From Clostridiales bacterium (GTDB taxonomy: Bacteria; Bacillota; Clostridia; Lachnospirales; Lachnospiraceae), in NCBI GenBank assembly GCA_012839295.1, contig DUNO01000020.1:1-64000 (forward strand): a stretch of DNA of 64,000 bases. The letters are read 5' to 3'. Both the position numbers and the translations under genes were made by a program. Of this stretch, positions 35,065 through 44,249 are shown one piece after another; within the stretch, counting starts at the first letter, position 1, and each line of letters opens with the position of its first letter. Below the pieces are notes generated by a model, which saw only the letters and a list, made by a program, of their open reading frames with translations, did not search any database and had not been told where the DNA came from.

Positions 35065-36741
35065 ATGAACCACTCCTTTGAATATACTACAACTCTTGAA
35101 TATCGCCTGAAAGCAGCCAATGCAGAAATATTGGCTTTTAAATCTGGAAAAAAACATGTGCAGATGCAGGCAGCGCATCAAAAAGTAGTACGTTCCCTGG
35201 AACGCCGAATCAGAGTATTAGAGGAGGAAATCTGCCGATCCCATCGTGAAGCAGTCACTGTCCGCAACCAGTGGTTTGAAATATTTGAAGAACTCCAGGC
35301 AGAGTCCGACCGGAAACAGGCTGAGTTTGAAAAGGAAAACAAGCAGTTAAAAGAAAAGATAGTAAAAGCAGAACGCCAGCGTGATGCTGCGCTGGATAAA
35401 GTAACAGAACAACGACATAAAATATATGAACTCGGGACAGAGTTGGAAGAGGAAAAAGGAAAAAATCTTAAATTAAGAGCACAGATTAACCGCGATTACG
35501 AAAACTCTGCCCTGTCATCTTCCAAATCAATCAAAAACAAGAAGATTTCTAACAATCGGGAAAAAACAGGAAAGAAACCGGGAGGACAGCCGGGGCATAA
35601 GGGGCATTGCCGAAAAAAACAGATTCCAACCACAGAACCGGTTTTATTGCCACCACCACAGGAAGTTTTTGATGATCCTGATTTTAAGAAGACCGCAAAG
35701 ACGATTGTAAAACAGCAGATCGGAATCCGCTTACTGCTTGATGTTACAGAATATCATGCTGATGTTTATTATAACGCAAAAACAGGGGAACGGATTCATG
35801 CAGAGTTTCCTTCCGGAGTTGTTGACGATGTGAATTATGATGGAAGCATCAAGGCGTTTTTGTTCCTGCTGAATAATGACTGCTGTACTTCTATTGATAA
35901 GAGCAGGATTTTCCTGTCTGAATTAACAGGTGGAAAACTTAACATATCCAAAGGTATGATAAATAAACTCGGCAAAGAGTTTGCCCGCAAATCTGAGCAG
36001 GATCGCAAAGAAATGTTTATGGACATGCTTCTGTCGCCTGTTATGCACACGGATTGTACGAATGCAAAAGTAAATGGGAAGAGTGCCTATATTTTTGTAT
36101 GTGCCACTCCTGATGGGAAAGCAATGTATTTTGCCCGTGAGAAAAAAGGACATGAGGGGGTAAAAGGTACTCCCACAGAAGATTACCAGGGCATACTCGT
36201 CCACGACCATGAAAAAACTTTTTATAGTTATGGCTCAGACCATCAGGAATGTCTCGCCCATATCCTGCGTTATCTAAAGGACAGTATTGATAACGAACCT
36301 GACCGTACCTGGAATAAAAAAATGCGTTCCCTGGTACAGGAAATGATCCACTACAGGAATAGTCTTCCTCCGGAAGCAGGACCGGACGTTGCAAGAGTCT
36401 CCGACTATGAAGGGCGCTACAGTAAGATACTGCAAAAAGCAAAGGAAGAATACGAATACATTCCGCCAAATGAGTATTATAAAGATGGATACAATCTGTA
36501 TCTACGTATGGAAAAATATATATCCAATCATCTCCTGTTTCTTCGTGATCACAGGGTACCCACCACTAATAATGAAGCCGAGAGGCTTCTGAGAAGGTAT
36601 AAACGAAAGCAACAGCAGGCTGTGTCATTTCGGAGTCCAGAGAGTATCGATCATCTCTGCCAAAGCATGAGCATGCTTGTTATGATGCGCAAAAATGAAG
36701 AACCGAATATATTTAGCAGAGTATCCCAGACTTTTGGATAA
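35065..36741 (+). CDS. IS66-family transposase (TnpC)
   Basis: A 558-aa transposase. The N-terminal 150 residues form a long coiled coil. A zf-IS66-like link region with KKPGGQPGHKGH follows, then the DDE_Tnp_IS66 catalytic domain. The acidic residues lie in MHTDCTNAKVNGK (first Asp), LVHDHEKTFYSYG (second Asp) and TTNNEAERLLRRYKRKQQQ (Glu). The short C-terminal domain ends with LVMMRKNEEPNIF. The frame is intact and the element ends are intact, so it is likely active. Confidence 0.95.
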   Translation: MNHSFEYTTTLEYRLKAANAEILAFKSGKKHVQMQAAHQKVVRSLERRIRVLEEEICRSHREAVTVRNQWFEIFEELQAESDRKQAEFEKENKQLKEKIVKAERQRDAALDKVTEQRHKIYELGTELEEEKGKNLKLRAQINRDYENSALSSSKSIKNKKISNNREKTGKKPGGQPGHKGHCRKKQIPTTEPVLLPPPQEVFDDPDFKKTAKTIVKQQIGIRLLLDVTEYHADVYYNAKTGERIHAEFPSGVVDDVNYDGSIKAFLFLLNNDCCTSIDKSRIFLSELTGGKLNISKGMINKLGKEFARKSEQDRKEMFMDMLLSPVMHTDCTNAKVNGKSAYIFVCATPDGKAMYFAREKKGHEGVKGTPTEDYQGILVHDHEKTFYSYGSDHQECLAHILRYLKDSIDNEPDRTWNKKMRSLVQEMIHYRNSLPPEAGPDVARVSDYEGRYSKILQKAKEEYEYIPPNEYYKDGYNLYLRMEKYISNHLLFLRDHRVPTTNNEAERLLRRYKRKQQQAVSFRSPESIDHLCQSMSMLVMMRKNEEPNIFSRVSQTFG

Positions 36742-36744
36742 AGA

Positions 36745-36788
36745 AAACCGATGGCCCCGACTAGAAATAGTCTATACCATCGGTTTAT
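36745..36788 (+). terminator. terminator of the transposase gene
   Basis: AAACCGATGG pairs with CCATCGGTTT across a 20-base loop, followed by ATTTAATT, just inside the right end of the element. Confidence 0.7.
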
Positions 36789-36817
36789 TTAATTCAAGTT
36801 GACGTGTGAACAGTAAC

Positions 36818-36825
36818 GAGCAAGT
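36818..36825. repeat. target-site duplication, right copy
   Basis: GAGCAAGT, identical to 34554-34561. Confidence 0.9.
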
Positions 36826-36975
36826 TATTGATGTCATAAGATTATAACTCTTGCCTATTGCATTCGCGGTTTTTTTCCTATATGATAATGAGTAGAAAGA
36901 TGATTAATATAGTGGATCAATTTATTGGTTCATTTATCATAGATAAAAATTATTTAGTATAGGAGAAAACAGAAG

Positions 36976-37452
36976 ATGCTACAGGATGAGTATATTGAAT
37001 TTGCTATTCCAAAACAGAAACACATTGCATTAATTGCACACGATACAAAAAAACATGAACTAGTAGAATGGGTAGAGAAAAACAAGGAGATCTTAAAGAG
37101 CCATTTCCTATGCGGCACCGGCACTACCGCACGGCTGATCGTGGATAGGACAGCATTGCCGGTAAAGGCCTATAACAGCGGGCCACTTGGCGGTGACCAG
37201 CAGATCGGCTCCCGTATTGTGGAGGGGAACATTGATTTCGTAGTCTTCTTCTGGGATCCCCTGGCTTCTCAGCCCCATGACCCGGACGTAAAGGCGCTGC
37301 TCCGTATCTGTGCGGTATATGACATTCCCGTTGCCAACAACAGGGCAACAGCGGATTTCTTAATCACCTCTAAGTTTATGAACGAAGAGTATGAGAGAAA
37401 GGTTTTAAACTACAACAAGGTGATCCAGGGAAGGCTGGAGGAATTCCGGTAA
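36976..37452 (+). CDS. mgsA: methylglyoxal synthase
   Basis: Converts dihydroxyacetone phosphate to methylglyoxal and phosphate, an overflow route that relieves sugar-phosphate stress. The 158-aa protein has the family pattern: HIALIAHDTKK at the N-terminus, the phosphate-binding loop CGTGTTARLI (about 46-55), GPLGGDQQIGSRI with the catalytic Asp near 74, and FFWDPLASQPHDPDVKAL. Length is normal. It is alone in its operon and converges with the ribbon-helix-helix gene. It makes sense in a genome with many sugar importers. Confidence 0.97.
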   Translation: MLQDEYIEFAIPKQKHIALIAHDTKKHELVEWVEKNKEILKSHFLCGTGTTARLIVDRTALPVKAYNSGPLGGDQQIGSRIVEGNIDFVVFFWDPLASQPHDPDVKALLRICAVYDIPVANNRATADFLITSKFMNEEYERKVLNYNKVIQGRLEEFR

Positions 37453-37486
37453 GCTTATATTTATTTATATTTATATTAATTTAAGA

Positions 37487-37544
37487 AGGGGTTGCTTCAA
37501 ACCATGTCCATGTAGGAAAGGGACATAGTTTTGGAGCAACCCCT
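37487..37544. terminator. long hairpin between convergent genes
   Basis: AGGGGTTGCT(T/C)CAAAA at 37487-37502 pairs with TTTTGGAGCAACCCCT at 37529-37544 with one mismatch, and an inner stem CATGTCC / GGACATAG extends it. There is no clear T-run on either side. It may be a bidirectional terminator or a dispersed hairpin repeat. Confidence 0.6.
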
Positions 37545-37590
37545 GCGCTTTAAGCCGGTGGCCTTGATCTTGGTCATTATCTTTGGTGTT

Positions 37591-37851
37591 TTATTTCTTT
37601 CTTTTTTTAACGCAATCCGCAAGCAAATATTCAATCTGTCCGTTGATGGAGCGGAAATCATCCTCCGCCCAGGCAGCAAGTTCATTCCATAGACTGGGAG
37701 AAAGCCTTAGAAGCACCTGCTTTTTGGCCTTCTCTTTTTCTTTAATGTCTTTTTCACTTTTTAAGATGGCGGCTTCCATTTCACGAATGTTTTCCAGCCT
37801 TGCCTTGAGGGCATCTTCTTTTGCTTTCAAATTATCTTCCATAGGAGGCAC
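37591..37851 (-). CDS. ribbon-helix-helix (Arc-like) DNA-binding protein with coiled-coil N-terminus
   Basis: An 86-aa protein on the minus strand. Residues 1-42 are a charged coiled coil (KAKEDALKARLENIREMEAA). Residues 43-86 are an Arc/MetJ-type fold: the strand QVLLRLSPSLWNELAAWAED and the second helix RSINGQIEYLLADCVKKRKK. Arc repressors of this kind control short-lived or mobile genes, but the target is not evident here. The start is probably GTG 37851, with AAAGGA upstream; ATG 37842 is the alternative but has no site. Confidence 0.8.
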   Translation of the reverse strand: MPPMEDNLKAKEDALKARLENIREMEAAILKSEKDIKEKEKAKKQVLLRLSPSLWNELAAWAEDDFRSINGQIEYLLADCVKKRKK

Positions 37852-37975
37852 CAGATTCCGTCCTTTCTTTCTAATTCTTTGATACAGGTTCCAGGGCTTC
37901 TTATTATAATAAGCTCTTGGGATTATTATTCATAGCAGCCTTTGAAATTGTTGATAATAGATTTCGATCCAGGCA

Positions 37976-38998
37976 TTAATAGATAGTTCCTGTGTTTACG
38001 ATGGGCTGTGCATCCCGGTTGCCACAGAGTACTACCAGGAGGTTGCTTACCATGGCTGCCTTGCGTTCCTCGTCAAGAACCACGATGCCTTCTTCGCCAA
38101 GCTGGTCGATTGCCATTTTAACCATGCTGACAGCGCCTTCAACAATCTTCTGGCGGGCAGCGATAATTGCGACGGCCTGCTGTCTTTGCAGCATTGCCGC
38201 AGCGATTTCCTCGGAATAGGATAAATGGGTGATGCGCACTTCCTTGATCTCCAGTCCGGCCTCTAATACCCGCCCCTGTAATTCCAGCCTCATGCGGTCT
38301 GCGATTTCCTGGCTGCTGCCCCTTAGGGTCTTTTCATCCGCATCCTCTTCCATGGTATCATATGGATAGAGCCTGGCGATATTTCGGATGGTTGAATCAC
38401 ACTGGATGGATAGGAAGGATTGGTAATTCTCCACGTTGAATACAGCCGTGGTCGGATCTACTACCTGCCAGATAACGATGGCACCAATAATGACTGGGTT
38501 ACCTAGCACATCATTTACCTTCTGCTTTTCATTATTCAGAGTCATGGTCTTGGTGGATATTTTCTTGCTGCGGGATGAGGGGAGGGAGGTCTGGGCAGTT
38601 GTCCCGGAGGTTCCCGTTGCTATGGTAAAATTAGTAGAAGGAGCTGCGCTTGCCGGATTAAAGGCTGAGGCAAAGGGATTGGTGTAATAAAACCCTTCTT
38701 TTTTAATTGTCCCATAATACTTACCAAACAGGGTCATAACCAGGGCTTCCTTCGGATTCACGACATGGAAGCCTGACAGCAGGATACATAGGATACAAAA
38801 CAGTACGATACCGAAGGCCAATAAGAATCCGCCCAGGCCTGAATTCAGGCTGGAAAGTACATTAATACCCAGTATGAACAGTAATACGGAGGCGGCAAAT
38901 CCGCATAGGATCAGTAAAAGTGCAGCAATACCGCTTTTTGGAACAATTTCTTTTTCTACAATAATGTTGGTGCTGTTGTCGCTTTTTTGAATACTCAT
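37976..38998 (-). CDS. SPFH/band-7 (prohibitin-like) membrane protein
   Basis: A 340-aa membrane-anchored scaffold protein. Two hydrophobic segments lie near the N-terminus (about 24-45 and 52-72). The band-7 domain follows from about residue 85 ([27 protein letters not shown]) through [18 protein letters not shown] to [38 protein letters not shown]. It has a Ser/Thr insertion in the band-7 strands. SPFH proteins organise membrane microdomains; the client is unknown here. The ribosome site GGAGG precedes the ATG, and a 39-bp perfect palindrome overlaps the promoter. Confidence 0.92.
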   Translation of the reverse strand: MSIQKSDNSTNIIVEKEIVPKSGIAALLLILCGFAASVLLFILGINVLSSLNSGLGGFLLAFGIVLFCILCILLSGFHVVNPKEALVMTLFGKYYGTIKKEGFYYTNPFASAFNPASAAPSTNFTIATGTSGTTAQTSLPSSRSKKISTKTMTLNNEKQKVNDVLGNPVIIGAIVIWQVVDPTTAVFNVENYQSFLSIQCDSTIRNIARLYPYDTMEEDADEKTLRGSSQEIADRMRLELQGRVLEAGLEIKEVRITHLSYSEEIAAAMLQRQQAVAIIAARQKIVEGAVSMVKMAIDQLGEEGIVVLDEERKAAMVSNLLVVLCGNRDAQPIVNTGTIY

Positions 38999-39014
38999 AA
39001 TAGAATCCTCCGAA

Positions 39015-39053
39015 ATTATTATAATGATATCAATTTGATATCATTATAATAAT
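39015..39053. promoter_or_regulatory. 39-bp perfect palindrome, operator for the SPFH gene
   Basis: Two 19-base arms (39015-39033 and 39035-39053) around a single T. The centre contains TGATATCA twice, itself a palindrome, so two dimers could bind side by side. It lies 17 bases before the SPFH start codon on the minus strand and contains TATAAT-like -10 sequences in its outer arms. Confidence 0.75.
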
Positions 39054-39122
39054 ATAAAATGAAGGAAATGTCAATGATAGAAAGATTTGTTTTTAGGAGA
39101 AACTTATATTTATTATAAGAAG

Positions 39123-40004
39123 CTATTCTCCGGCCGTTAAGCTGTCGATAAAATATTTCGCTGCATCGGAAATCGGGATATCACTGTTATAGGCAGCAAC
39201 CAGCAGCCGGGAAGGAATCTCCGTGGTAATATCAATTACGGAGAGATTGTCCGTATCCCTGACGCAAAAATCAGGAATAAATGCAATTCCAAGGCCAATT
39301 TTCGCAAGGTCAATCAACAGGTCGTTGCTGCTTAACTCAACGGAAGGAACAAGATCCAGGGAATTCTCCAGGAATAGGTTATGGAGAAATATGCTGGTAG
39401 TGGAACGCTTGTCAAGCATCAGGATTGGGTATTGCTGAAGCTCCGACAGGGTAACAGGGCGGTCAGCCAGCGGATAGGCTTCCGGATTGGCAATAAAGAT
39501 ATCACGGAATTCCTTCACCGGTATAATCTGCATCATATTGTTCAATGCTGAATTCGGGGAATTGGTCACAATCACGTCCACCTCGCCCAGCTCCAACAGC
39601 TTGGCACACTGCAGGGAGGTGCCGTTGGTCACCTTGATATGAATATTTGGGTATTTTTTGTGGAAATTATTTAAATAAGGTACAAGATAATACCGGCAGA
39701 TCGTATCGCTGGCAGCCAGCCTTAATTGGATGCCGCTTTTCGGGTCAGCGCAGAGCTGGTTCTCGCCGCGGCTGATCAGGTTAATGGCAGGCTCCACATG
39801 CTTTAGGAGCAGCTCGCCTTCCTTGGTGAGTGCGACCCGTTTGGTGCTGCGGATAAACAGGGTTTGGTTCAGACGTTTTTCCAGGGTTTTAATGGATTGG
39901 CTTACGGCTGACTGGGAAATAAACAGGGCGTCGGCCGCGTCGGAAAAGCTGAGGCTTTTGGCAACATGATAGAATACTTTATATAATTCATAATTAATGT
40001 CCAT
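39123..40004 (-). CDS. LysR-family transcriptional regulator
   Basis: A 293-aa regulator on the minus strand. The N-terminal winged HTH is YEL..HVAKSLSFSDAADALFISQSAVSQSIKTLEKRLNQTLF (about 6-49). The effector domain begins near 90 with IQLRLAASDTICRYYLVPYL. The AAGGAGC site precedes the ATG. It is divergent from purL across a 336-base gap, but also read into neither the SPFH gene nor any obvious metabolic partner. CysL/YwfB-like activators are the closest type by eye. Confidence 0.9.
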   Translation of the reverse strand: MDINYELYKVFYHVAKSLSFSDAADALFISQSAVSQSIKTLEKRLNQTLFIRSTKRVALTKEGELLLKHVEPAINLISRGENQLCADPKSGIQLRLAASDTICRYYLVPYLNNFHKKYPNIHIKVTNGTSLQCAKLLELGEVDVIVTNSPNSALNNMMQIIPVKEFRDIFIANPEAYPLADRPVTLSELQQYPILMLDKRSTTSIFLHNLFLENSLDLVPSVELSSNDLLIDLAKIGLGIAFIPDFCVRDTDNLSVIDITTEIPSRLLVAAYNSDIPISDAAKYFIDSLTAGE

Positions 40005-40181
40005 TTGGTGCTCCTTTCGTTCTATTGGTTCTTAATATATGATTCTTAAATGGATTGCTAAATGACTGCGAAATAGTTCGCAGGTGCTTCCTAAATAATG
40101 TCCGATTATTTCCCTTAGCTTGAAAAGTATGATAGGGATATCTATTAGTAAACCTAATAAAAAGCTTTATATATATTAATT

Positions 40182-40340
40182 TTGATTATAAGACAAATTA
40201 TGCTATAATGCAAGCAGTAACGCTGATCAGGAAGGTGGGCTCCTGTGTCGAAGTGCCGCCCAATCCGCGGGCGTGGGGCAGAAGAGAGGGAAAACTCTCT
40301 AAAAAAGGAGGAGAAATCCTCCACAAAAAGGAGGATTCGT
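40182..40340 (+). promoter_or_regulatory. purL promoter and structured leader with SD switch (element D)
   Basis: TTGATT (40182-40187) and TATAAT (40204-40209), 16-base spacer. The leader of about 125 bases has a GC-rich hairpin near 40255-40280 (CCGCCC / GGGCG), then GAGAGGGAAAACTCTC (about 40284-40299), then AGGAGGA (40306-40312), AATCCTCC (40315-40322) and AGGAGGATT (40329-40337) before ATG 40341. TCCTCC can pair with either SD copy; with the second it makes an 8-bp stem that hides the true ribosome site. Confidence 0.7.
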
Positions 40341-43300
40341 ATGGGCAGTGTAAAAAGAATCTATGTAGAAAAGAAAGCGCCATATGCTGTCAGGGCAAAG
40401 GAATTAAAAGCAGAGCTCCGCAGCTATTTGGGAATGAAAGGACTGGAATCCGTGCGGGTTCTGGTTCGTTATGATATAGAGAATTTGACAGAGGATACCT
40501 ACCAAAAATCACTTGGCACTGTGTTCTCAGAGCCTCCGTTGGATATCCTGTATGAAGAGGAATTTGATGCCGGAGCAGGGGATAAGATCTTCACTGTAGA
40601 ATACCTCCCGGGCCAGTTCGACCAGAGGGCTGATTCCGCAGAGCAGTGCGTTAAGCTGTTAAATGAGAAGGAAGAGCCAATCATCCGCTCTGCTACCACG
40701 TATGTATTATCAGGAGCAATTCCAGAAGAGGATTTTGATAAAATCAAGGGCTACTGCATTAATCCGGTAGATTCCCGCAAGGCCGGTGAAGCAAAGCCGG
40801 TAACCCTGGTAACGGAGTTCGAGGATCCGGAGGATGTGATCCTTTTGGAAGGCTTCCAGACTATGGCCGAGCCTGAGCTAAAGGAGCTTTATGCTTCCTT
40901 TAACCTTGCCATGACCTTTCAGGATTTCCAGTTCATCCAGGCATATTATTACGGAGAAGAGAAGCGGGACCCATCCATGACTGAGATCCGTGTCCTTGAT
41001 ACCTATTGGTCCGACCATTGCCGCCATACCACCTTCTTAACAGAGCTAAAGGACATCCGGTTTGAGGAGGGTTATTATACAGAGCCTATCAAAGCGGCCT
41101 ATAACAGTTATGTAGAAGAACGGACAAAGCTGTACAAGGACAGGAATGACAAATACATTTCCCTTATGGACATTGCCCTCCTGGCAATGAAGAAATTAAA
41201 AGCCGACGGTAAATTAGAGGATATGGAGGTCTCTGACGAGATCAACGCCTGCTCCATCATTGTGCCCGTTGAAATCGACGGAATGACGGAGGAATGGCTG
41301 GTATTCTTTAAGAATGAAACCCACAACCATCCAACGGAGATTGAGCCCTTCGGCGGTGCGGCAACCTGCCTTGGCGGAGCGATCCGGGATCCCCTGTCCG
41401 GCCGGGGCTATGTATACCAGGCCATGAGGGTGACCGGTGCGGCAGACCCTACGGTGCCTGTAAAGGACACCATGAAGGGCAAGCTTGCCCAGAGAAAGAT
41501 CTGTACCGGTGCAGCAGCCGGCTACAGCTCCTACGGCAACCAGATCGGACTTGCTACGGGATTGGTTGACGAGATATACCATCCAAACTATGTGGCAAAG
41601 AGGATGGAAATCGGTGCTGTTATGGGTGCGGCCCCAAGAAAGAATGTAATCCGGGAGAACTCCGACCCGGGCGATATCATCATATTAATGGGCGGCAGGA
41701 CCGGACGTGACGGCTGCGGCGGTGCAACCGGCTCCTCCAAGAGCCATACCACGGAATCCATCCATACCTGCGGTGCTGAGGTCCAAAAGGGAAATGCCCC
41801 GACAGAACGTAAATTACAGAGGCTGTTCCGCAGGGAAGAAGTAAGTAAATTAATTAAGAAATGCAATGACTTTGGTGCGGGCGGCGTATCCGTAGCAATC
41901 GGTGAGCTGGCTGCCGGACTAAAGATTGACTTAGACAGCGTACCTAAAAAATATGCAGGCCTTGACGGTACAGAACTGGCAATCTCTGAATCCCAGGAGA
42001 GGATGGCTGTTGTCGTTGATCCGAGAGATGCCCATAAGCTGCTGGCATTTGCAGAGGAAGAAAACCTGGAGGCGGTGGTAGTAGCCGAGGTTACGGAAGA
42101 CCCAAGGCTTGTAATGACCTGGAGAGGCAAGGAAATCGTAAATGTATCCAGAGCCTTCCTCGATACAAATGGTGCCCATCAGGAAGCGAAGGCAGTTGTT
42201 ACAATGCCGGAGAAGGACCATAATTATATGAAGACAGGCTACCTTGGCCTGGATGTTTGTGAGGCATCAGCCGATGTAAAGGAGACCTGGTTAAAGAACC
42301 TTTCCGCCCTTAATGTATGCTCCAAGAAGGGCTTGGTTGAGATGTTTGACAGCTCCATCGGTGCCGGCACTATAACCATGCCATATGGCGGAAAATATCA
42401 GTTATCGCCAATCCAGACCATGACGGCGAAGCTTCCGGTATTAGAGGGAACCTGTGATACGGTGACCATGATGAGTTATGGGTTTGACCCGTATCTGTCA
42501 AGCTGGTCTCCCTTCCATGGTTCTGTATATGCAGTTATCTCTTCTGTTGCGAAAATTGTGGCAGCGGGCGGTGACCATAGCAGAATCCGTTTCACCTTCC
42601 AGGAATTCTTCCGCAGGCTTGGCAATGATCCAAAGCGCTGGGGAGAGCCGCTGGTAGCCTTGCTCGGGGCATATGATGCACAGATTAAGCTGGGTCTTCC
42701 ATCCATCGGCGGCAAGGACAGTATGTCTGGCAGCTTTAATGATATTGACGTTCCTCCTACCCTGGTATCCTTTGCGGTGGATATCGCTAAGACAGGGGAC
42801 GTAATAGCAACTGATTTAAAGAAGGCTGGAAATGTATTAGTTAAATTTGATATCAAGAAGGATGCATATGATCTTCCAATTTATGAGCAAGTGATGAATA
42901 TCTATGGAAAGATCACAAATATTATGAGAAAAGGCCAGATAAGCTCCGCCTTTGCAATCGGCTTCGGCGGTGTTGCAGAAGCGGTATCCAAGATGGCTTT
43001 TGGTAATAAATTAGGTGTTAAGCTTGACGGTAAGCTATCCAGGGAAAGCTTATTCCTGCCCGGATATGGATCCATTATTGTGGAGATGAGCCAGGAAGCA
43101 GCCCAGGAGCTTAACAACGAGGGATTTGCAGCAGAGGAATACTGTATCATCGGTACAGTAACAGAAAAGCAGGAATTCCAGTATGGTGAAATGGTAGTCA
43201 CCATGGAGGAAGCCCTGGCAGCCTGGACAGGAACCCTGGAAAAGGTATATCCAACCAATTCAGGCGTGGAAGAACAGAAGCTTGAAACAAAGCTCTATGA

Positions 43301-44135
43301 TGTCAAGAAGCTCTATGTTGCAAAGCACAGGGTGGCAAAGCCAAAGGTATTTATACCTGTTTTCCCCGGCACTAACTGTGAATACGATTCCTTGAAAGCC
43401 TTTCAGGCTGCCGGTGCCGAAGTAGAAACGATAGTTTTCAAAAATTTGACGGCGGACAATATAGCAGAATCTGTGGGGGCCTTTGCAGGGGCAATAAAGG
43501 GGGCACAGATTCTGATGTTCCCCGGTGGCTTCTCAGCAGGAGATGAGCCGGACGGCTCCGGTAAGTTCATAGCTACCGCCTTCCGTAATGAAAGGATTAA
43601 GGAAGCGGTGGGCGAGCTTTTAAATGTGCGGGACGGCCTTGTACTGGGTATCTGTAACGGTTTCCAGGCATTAATCAAGCTGGGTCTGGTACCCTACGGA
43701 GAGATCACGCCCCAAAGTCAAGATTCCCCGACACTTGCAATGAACAATATCGGGCGCCATATCAGCAAGTCCGTCTATACAAAGGTTGTTACAAATAAAT
43801 CTCCATGGTTAATGAAGGCAGAGCTTGGCGGAGTTTATTCCATCCCCGCATCCCATGGGGAAGGACGCTTTGTTGCCAGCGAGGAGTGGATTAAGAAGTT
43901 GTTTGAGAATGGACAGGTAGCTACCCAGTATGTGGATCTGAGCGGTAACCCTACCATGGAGGAAGACTTCAACCCGAACGGATCCTATTATGCGATCGAG
44001 GGGATTACCAGCCCGGATGGAAGAGTGCTTGGTAAGATGGCTCATTCGGAAAGACGGGGGAGTTCGGTGGCGGTTAATATAACCGGGGAGCAGAATCAGT
44101 ATATTTTTGAATCTGGTGTGGCTTATTTTAAATAA
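40341..44135 (+). CDS. purL: phosphoribosylformylglycinamidine synthase (single-chain)
   Basis: ATP-dependent conversion of FGAR to FGAM in purine synthesis. The single-chain form has 1264 aa, the normal length for the large type. Order: N-terminal PurS-like domain, linker with TYWSDHCRHTTF (substrate/ATP lobe), two AIRS-type halves (FKNETHNHPTEIEPFGGAATCLGG; GIGGKDSMSGSF-like), and a C-terminal glutaminase whose Cys1105 lies in LGICNGFQALIKLG, with the His/Glu pair near SHGEGRF. I start at ATG 40341, directly after the SD switch; the longer frame back to 40245 lies in the leader and is not protein-like. No other pur gene is adjacent. Confidence 0.97.
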   Translation: MGSVKRIYVEKKAPYAVRAKELKAELRSYLGMKGLESVRVLVRYDIENLTEDTYQKSLGTVFSEPPLDILYEEEFDAGAGDKIFTVEYLPGQFDQRADSAEQCVKLLNEKEEPIIRSATTYVLSGAIPEEDFDKIKGYCINPVDSRKAGEAKPVTLVTEFEDPEDVILLEGFQTMAEPELKELYASFNLAMTFQDFQFIQAYYYGEEKRDPSMTEIRVLDTYWSDHCRHTTFLTELKDIRFEEGYYTEPIKAAYNSYVEERTKLYKDRNDKYISLMDIALLAMKKLKADGKLEDMEVSDEINACSIIVPVEIDGMTEEWLVFFKNETHNHPTEIEPFGGAATCLGGAIRDPLSGRGYVYQAMRVTGAADPTVPVKDTMKGKLAQRKICTGAAAGYSSYGNQIGLATGLVDEIYHPNYVAKRMEIGAVMGAAPRKNVIRENSDPGDIIILMGGRTGRDGCGGATGSSKSHTTESIHTCGAEVQKGNAPTERKLQRLFRREEVSKLIKKCNDFGAGGVSVAIGELAAGLKIDLDSVPKKYAGLDGTELAISESQERMAVVVDPRDAHKLLAFAEEENLEAVVVAEVTEDPRLVMTWRGKEIVNVSRAFLDTNGAHQEAKAVVTMPEKDHNYMKTGYLGLDVCEASADVKETWLKNLSALNVCSKKGLVEMFDSSIGAGTITMPYGGKYQLSPIQTMTAKLPVLEGTCDTVTMMSYGFDPYLSSWSPFHGSVYAVISSVAKIVAAGGDHSRIRFTFQEFFRRLGNDPKRWGEPLVALLGAYDAQIKLGLPSIGGKDSMSGSFNDIDVPPTLVSFAVDIAKTGDVIATDLKKAGNVLVKFDIKKDAYDLPIYEQVMNIYGKITNIMRKGQISSAFAIGFGGVAEAVSKMAFGNKLGVKLDGKLSRESLFLPGYGSIIVEMSQEAAQELNNEGFAAEEYCIIGTVTEKQEFQYGEMVVTMEEALAAWTGTLEKVYPTNSGVEEQKLETKLYDVKKLYVAKHRVAKPKVFIPVFPGTNCEYDSLKAFQAAGAEVETIVFKNLTADNIAESVGAFAGAIKGAQILMFPGGFSAGDEPDGSGKFIATAFRNERIKEAVGELLNVRDGLVLGICNGFQALIKLGLVPYGEITPQSQDSPTLAMNNIGRHISKSVYTKVVTNKSPWLMKAELGGVYSIPASHGEGRFVASEEWIKKLFENGQVATQYVDLSGNPTMEEDFNPNGSYYAIEGITSPDGRVLGKMAHSERRGSSVAVNITGEQNQYIFESGVAYFK

Positions 44136-44187
44136 TAGGACGAAGGCAACTTTATTGGCTTAAGGCGATAGGATTGCGGTCATCAAT

Positions 44188-44232
44188 AAATTATCCCGAT
44201 ATAAGGATTGGCGTCCTTATATCGGGATAATT
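44188..44232 (+). terminator. terminator of purL
   Basis: A long stem, ATTATCCCGATATAAGGA with its exact complement ending at 44232, separated by a 7-base loop, followed by TTGG. Very stable; lacks a long T-run on the plus strand, while A-rich sequence lies upstream. Confidence 0.75.
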
Positions 44233-44249
44233 GGTTAGAGGTCATTTTA

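Larger units (their letters stand above)
34562..36817. mobile_element. IS66-family insertion sequence (ISBst12-like), complete
   Basis: A 2256-bp element bounded by a perfect 12-bp terminal inverted repeat, GTTACTGTTCAC (34562-34573) and GTGAACAGTAAC (36806-36817), and flanked by 8-bp direct repeats. It carries one full transposase gene of the TnpC type and a 58-codon coiled-coil frame. TnpA and TnpB are absent, as in the ISBst12 branch. It inserted 31 bases after the anti-sigma gene and interrupts no gene. Intact ends and target duplication suggest recent insertion. Confidence 0.92.

Noticed and set aside
40245-40340. N-terminal extension of PurL from GTG 40245
   Set aside because: The extra 32 residues are Arg/Lys-rich low-complexity translation of the hairpin leader; PurL homologues begin near the Met at 40341, which has the strong SD.
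40210-40340. A ZTP (pfl) or purine riboswitch in front of purL
   Set aside because: The conserved ZTP motifs and the purine-aptamer loop sequences are not present in the expected order.
40208-40474. An 88-codon frame starting with ATG just after the purL promoter
   Set aside because: It lacks a ribosome site, runs through the structured leader and overlaps the true purL start in another frame; its sequence shows no domain. A regulatory leader peptide was considered but nothing supports it.
41588-42130. A 180-codon minus-strand frame inside purL
   Set aside because: It is low-complexity Ser/Pro/Ala-rich antisense translation of a well-conserved gene.
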